This document shows positions 5,213 to 6,647 of a stretch of 6,647 nt of DNA, piece by piece. How positions within the stretch are numbered: the stretch's first letter is position 1; every line of letters begins with the position of its first letter. The DNA comes from Aquiluna sp. (GTDB lineage: Bacteria; Actinomycetota; Actinomycetes; Actinomycetales; Microbacteriaceae). A program made the translations under genes and the position numbers. Under the pieces are notes generated by a model. The model saw only the letters and a program-made list of their open reading frames with translations. It was not told the DNA's origin and did no database searches. Location: contig JADHKY010000059.1 of NCBI GenBank assembly GCA_016780945.1, positions 1 through 6,647 on the forward strand. The letters are read 5' to 3'.

Positions 5213-6647
5213 CTAGTGGTAGAAGTGTCGCTCGCCAGTGAAATACATGGTTATTCCCGCGCTCACCGCCGCCTGAATCACTTCTTCGTCCCGCACGCTT
5301 CCACCCGGTTGGACAACAGCCGAAATCCCGCCAGCGATGAGCACCTCTAAACCATCGGCAAATGGGAAAAAGGCGTCTGACGCCGCCACCGATCCTGCTG
5401 CCCGATCCCCGGCACGCTGAATGGCGAGGTGGCAAGAGTCAAGCCGGTTCACCTGGCCCATTCCAATGCCGACCGCAGCAAGATCCTTGGCCAGCAAAAT
5501 TGCATTCGACTTCACCGCTCGAGATGCCCGCCAGGCAAACTCTAGGTCTGCCATCAGTGCTTTAGACGCAGGCTTCCCTGAAACCAGCTTCCAAGCAGAA
5601 ACATCTAGGCCTTCGAAGCTATCTGGTTCTTGAACCAGTAGGCCTCCAGAGATCTGCCTAATTTCGCGACTTGGGGGCTTGTAGTCATCCGAAAGCTCAA
5701 GAATTCTGAGGTTCTTTTTCTTGGAAAGTATCTCTAGCGCCTCAGGACTAAAGCCAGGAGCGGCAATAACCTCGGTGAATACCTCAGAGAGCTTTGCTGC
5801 GAATTCGGCAGTGACCTCGCGGTTTGCTGCCACCACTCCACCAAAAGCCGACACTGGATCGGTGAGGTGAGCGCGCCAGTAGGCAGAGGTTATTGGGTCT
5901 TCTGCCCCCGGCTCAGCAATCGCCACACCACATGGGTTAGCGTGCTTGATGATTGCAACTGCAGGCTCAGCGAAGTCATAGGCCGCTCTGACTGCAGCGT
6001 CGATGTCTACAAAGTTGTTGTAGGACATCTCCTTCCCCCCGAGCAGCTTTGCACTCGCCACACCCCTATTGCCGTCAACGAAAAGTGATGCTGCCTGGTG
6101 GGAGTTTTCTCCATAGCGCAGGTCGCCACTCTTGGTAAGGCCAAGCGAGAGCCGCTCAGAGCCAAGCTGCCCAGCTAGCCAAGAGGAGACCGCAGCGTCG
6201 TAGTTTGCGGTGTGGCTAAAGGCCTCAAGCGCGAGCTGTTTTCTCAGCTCAAGATCTGTGCCACCGTCTTCGATTGCCTCAATGATTGCTGGGTAGCGCT
6301 CTGGGCTGACAACGATTGCAACGTTGGCGTGGTTCTTGGCGCTGGCTCTAACCATCGCCGGTCCACCAATGTCGATTTGCTCAACACTCTCGTCGAAGCC
6401 CGCGCCCGAGGAAACAGTCTCCACAAATGGATATAGGTTCACCACAACAAGCTCAAAGGGTTGAATTCCAAGGCTTTCAAGCTGCTCGACGTGCGAGTCA
6501 AGTCTTAGATCTGCGAGCAGTCCTCCGTGGATTGCTGGGTGCAGGGTCTTGACCCTGCCATCCAAGGACTCGGGAAAGCCTGTGACCTCGCTCACCTCGC
6601 TCACAGCGATTCCGGCCGCAGCAATCTGCTTAGCAGTGGATCCGGTA
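5213..6647 (-). CDS. purH: Bifunctional AICAR transformylase / IMP cyclohydrolase, 5' end outside window
   Basis: PurH carries out the last two steps of de novo IMP synthesis in the cytoplasm: formyl transfer from 10-formyl-tetrahydrofolate to AICAR, then ring closure to IMP. The frame is open to the right edge and gives 477 residues; an internal GTG at 6604-6602 is not the start, because 14 family-like codons precede it (TGSTAKQIAAAGIA, the MGS-type cyclohydrolase motif). About 35 N-terminal residues are missing. Counted from the first full codon at 6646, the cyclohydrolase domain shows DGRVKTLHP (29-37) and IDIGGPAMVRASAKN (92-106). The transformylase domain shows RYGENSHQ (177-184), the catalytic KHANPCG (234-240), VKSNAI, GIGMGQVNR, SDAFFPF and QPGGSVRDEE, and ends in TGERHFYH. 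Ser182 stands where the family usually has Pro (RYGENPHQ), a mild variation. The stop is TAG at 5215-5213. Nothing suggests a break. Assignment is secure. Confidence 0.97.
   Translation of the reverse strand, partial: TGSTAKQIAAAGIAVSEVSEVTGFPESLDGRVKTLHPAIHGGLLADLRLDSHVEQLESLGIQPFELVVVNLYPFVETVSSGAGFDESVEQIDIGGPAMVRASAKNHANVAIVVSPERYPAIIEAIEDGGTDLELRKQLALEAFSHTANYDAAVSSWLAGQLGSERLSLGLTKSGDLRYGENSHQAASLFVDGNRGVASAKLLGGKEMSYNNFVDIDAAVRAAYDFAEPAVAIIKHANPCGVAIAEPGAEDPITSAYWRAHLTDPVSAFGGVVAANREVTAEFAAKLSEVFTEVIAAPGFSPEALEILSKKKNLRILELSDDYKPPSREIRQISGGLLVQEPDSFEGLDVSAWKLVSGKPASKALMADLEFAWRASRAVKSNAILLAKDLAAVGIGMGQVNRLDSCHLAIQRAGDRAAGSVAASDAFFPFADGLEVLIAGGISAVVQPGGSVRDEEVIQAAVSAGITMYFTGERHFYH

Noticed and set aside
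5024..5350. A plus-strand open frame spanning the purH/ABC gap
   Set aside because: It overlaps two real genes on the other strand, crosses the gap only by chance and shows no domain or start signal.
6541..6558. Perfect 8-bp inverted repeat with a 2-base loop (GCAGGGTC TT GACCCTGC)
   Set aside because: It lies inside purH and encodes the invariant RVKTLHP motif, so protein constraint and codon choice explain it; no sign of a regulatory role.
6587..6604. Two tandem copies of the 9-mer CTCGCTCAC
   Set aside because: It encodes Val-Ser-Glu twice within purH at a place where relatives have a similar V-T-D-V-S-E-V stretch of equal length, so it is probably not a real insertion or repeat element.
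6602..6604. GTG as a possible start of purH
   Set aside because: The frame stays open to the window edge and the 14 codons upstream encode the conserved TGSTA motif of the cyclohydrolase domain, so the gene continues beyond the window.

Overview
The window looks like a compact stretch of an actinobacterial chromosome. A free-living member of Microbacteriaceae, possibly the small-genome freshwater Luna type (Rhodoluna/Aquiluna-like), is my best guess. That rests on moderate GC by eye, GTG and TTG starts, stop codons of all three kinds, almost no intergenic space, a eukaryote-type NADP isocitrate dehydrogenase, an actinobacterial lipoprotein alpha-amylase and a PurH of actinobacterial style. 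The family assignment is inference and was not tested by any search.

Layout from left to right. Positions 1-74 (minus) hold the first 24 codons of an NADP-dependent isocitrate dehydrogenase (icd), which runs off the left edge. A 66-bp divergent spacer (75-140) separates it from a complete plus-strand GH13 alpha-amylase lipoprotein (141-1577) that may be translated from a leaderless mRNA. The amylase is tail-to-tail with, and overlaps by 4 bp, a minus-strand block. Read in its own direction (right to left), that block is purH (5213-6647, 5' end outside the window), then a 61-bp gap, then ABC exporter half-transporter A (3376-5151), then half-transporter B (1574-3379). The two ABC genes overlap by 4 bp in a TTGA stop/start junction with a strong ribosome-binding site.

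How the genes work together. The two ABC proteins each carry a six-helix membrane domain and a nucleotide-binding domain. Their ATP-site motifs are degenerate in a complementary way, which predicts an asymmetric heterodimeric exporter of the TM287/288, BmrCD or LmrCD type; the substrate is unknown. PurH performs the last two steps of IMP synthesis and Icd feeds the TCA cycle; neither has an evident functional link to the exporter. The amylase is predicted to be tethered on the outer face of the membrane and to cut starch- or glycogen-like alpha-glucans. No sugar-import gene lies next to it.

I see no mobile element, CRISPR array, tRNA, rRNA or phage gene, and no sign of a novel multi-gene system. 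The points worth a second look are the amylase's predicted lack of a chloride-binding arginine, the leaderless amylase promoter candidate, the complementary degeneracy of the ABC pair, and the tight overlaps at both ends of the second ABC gene.
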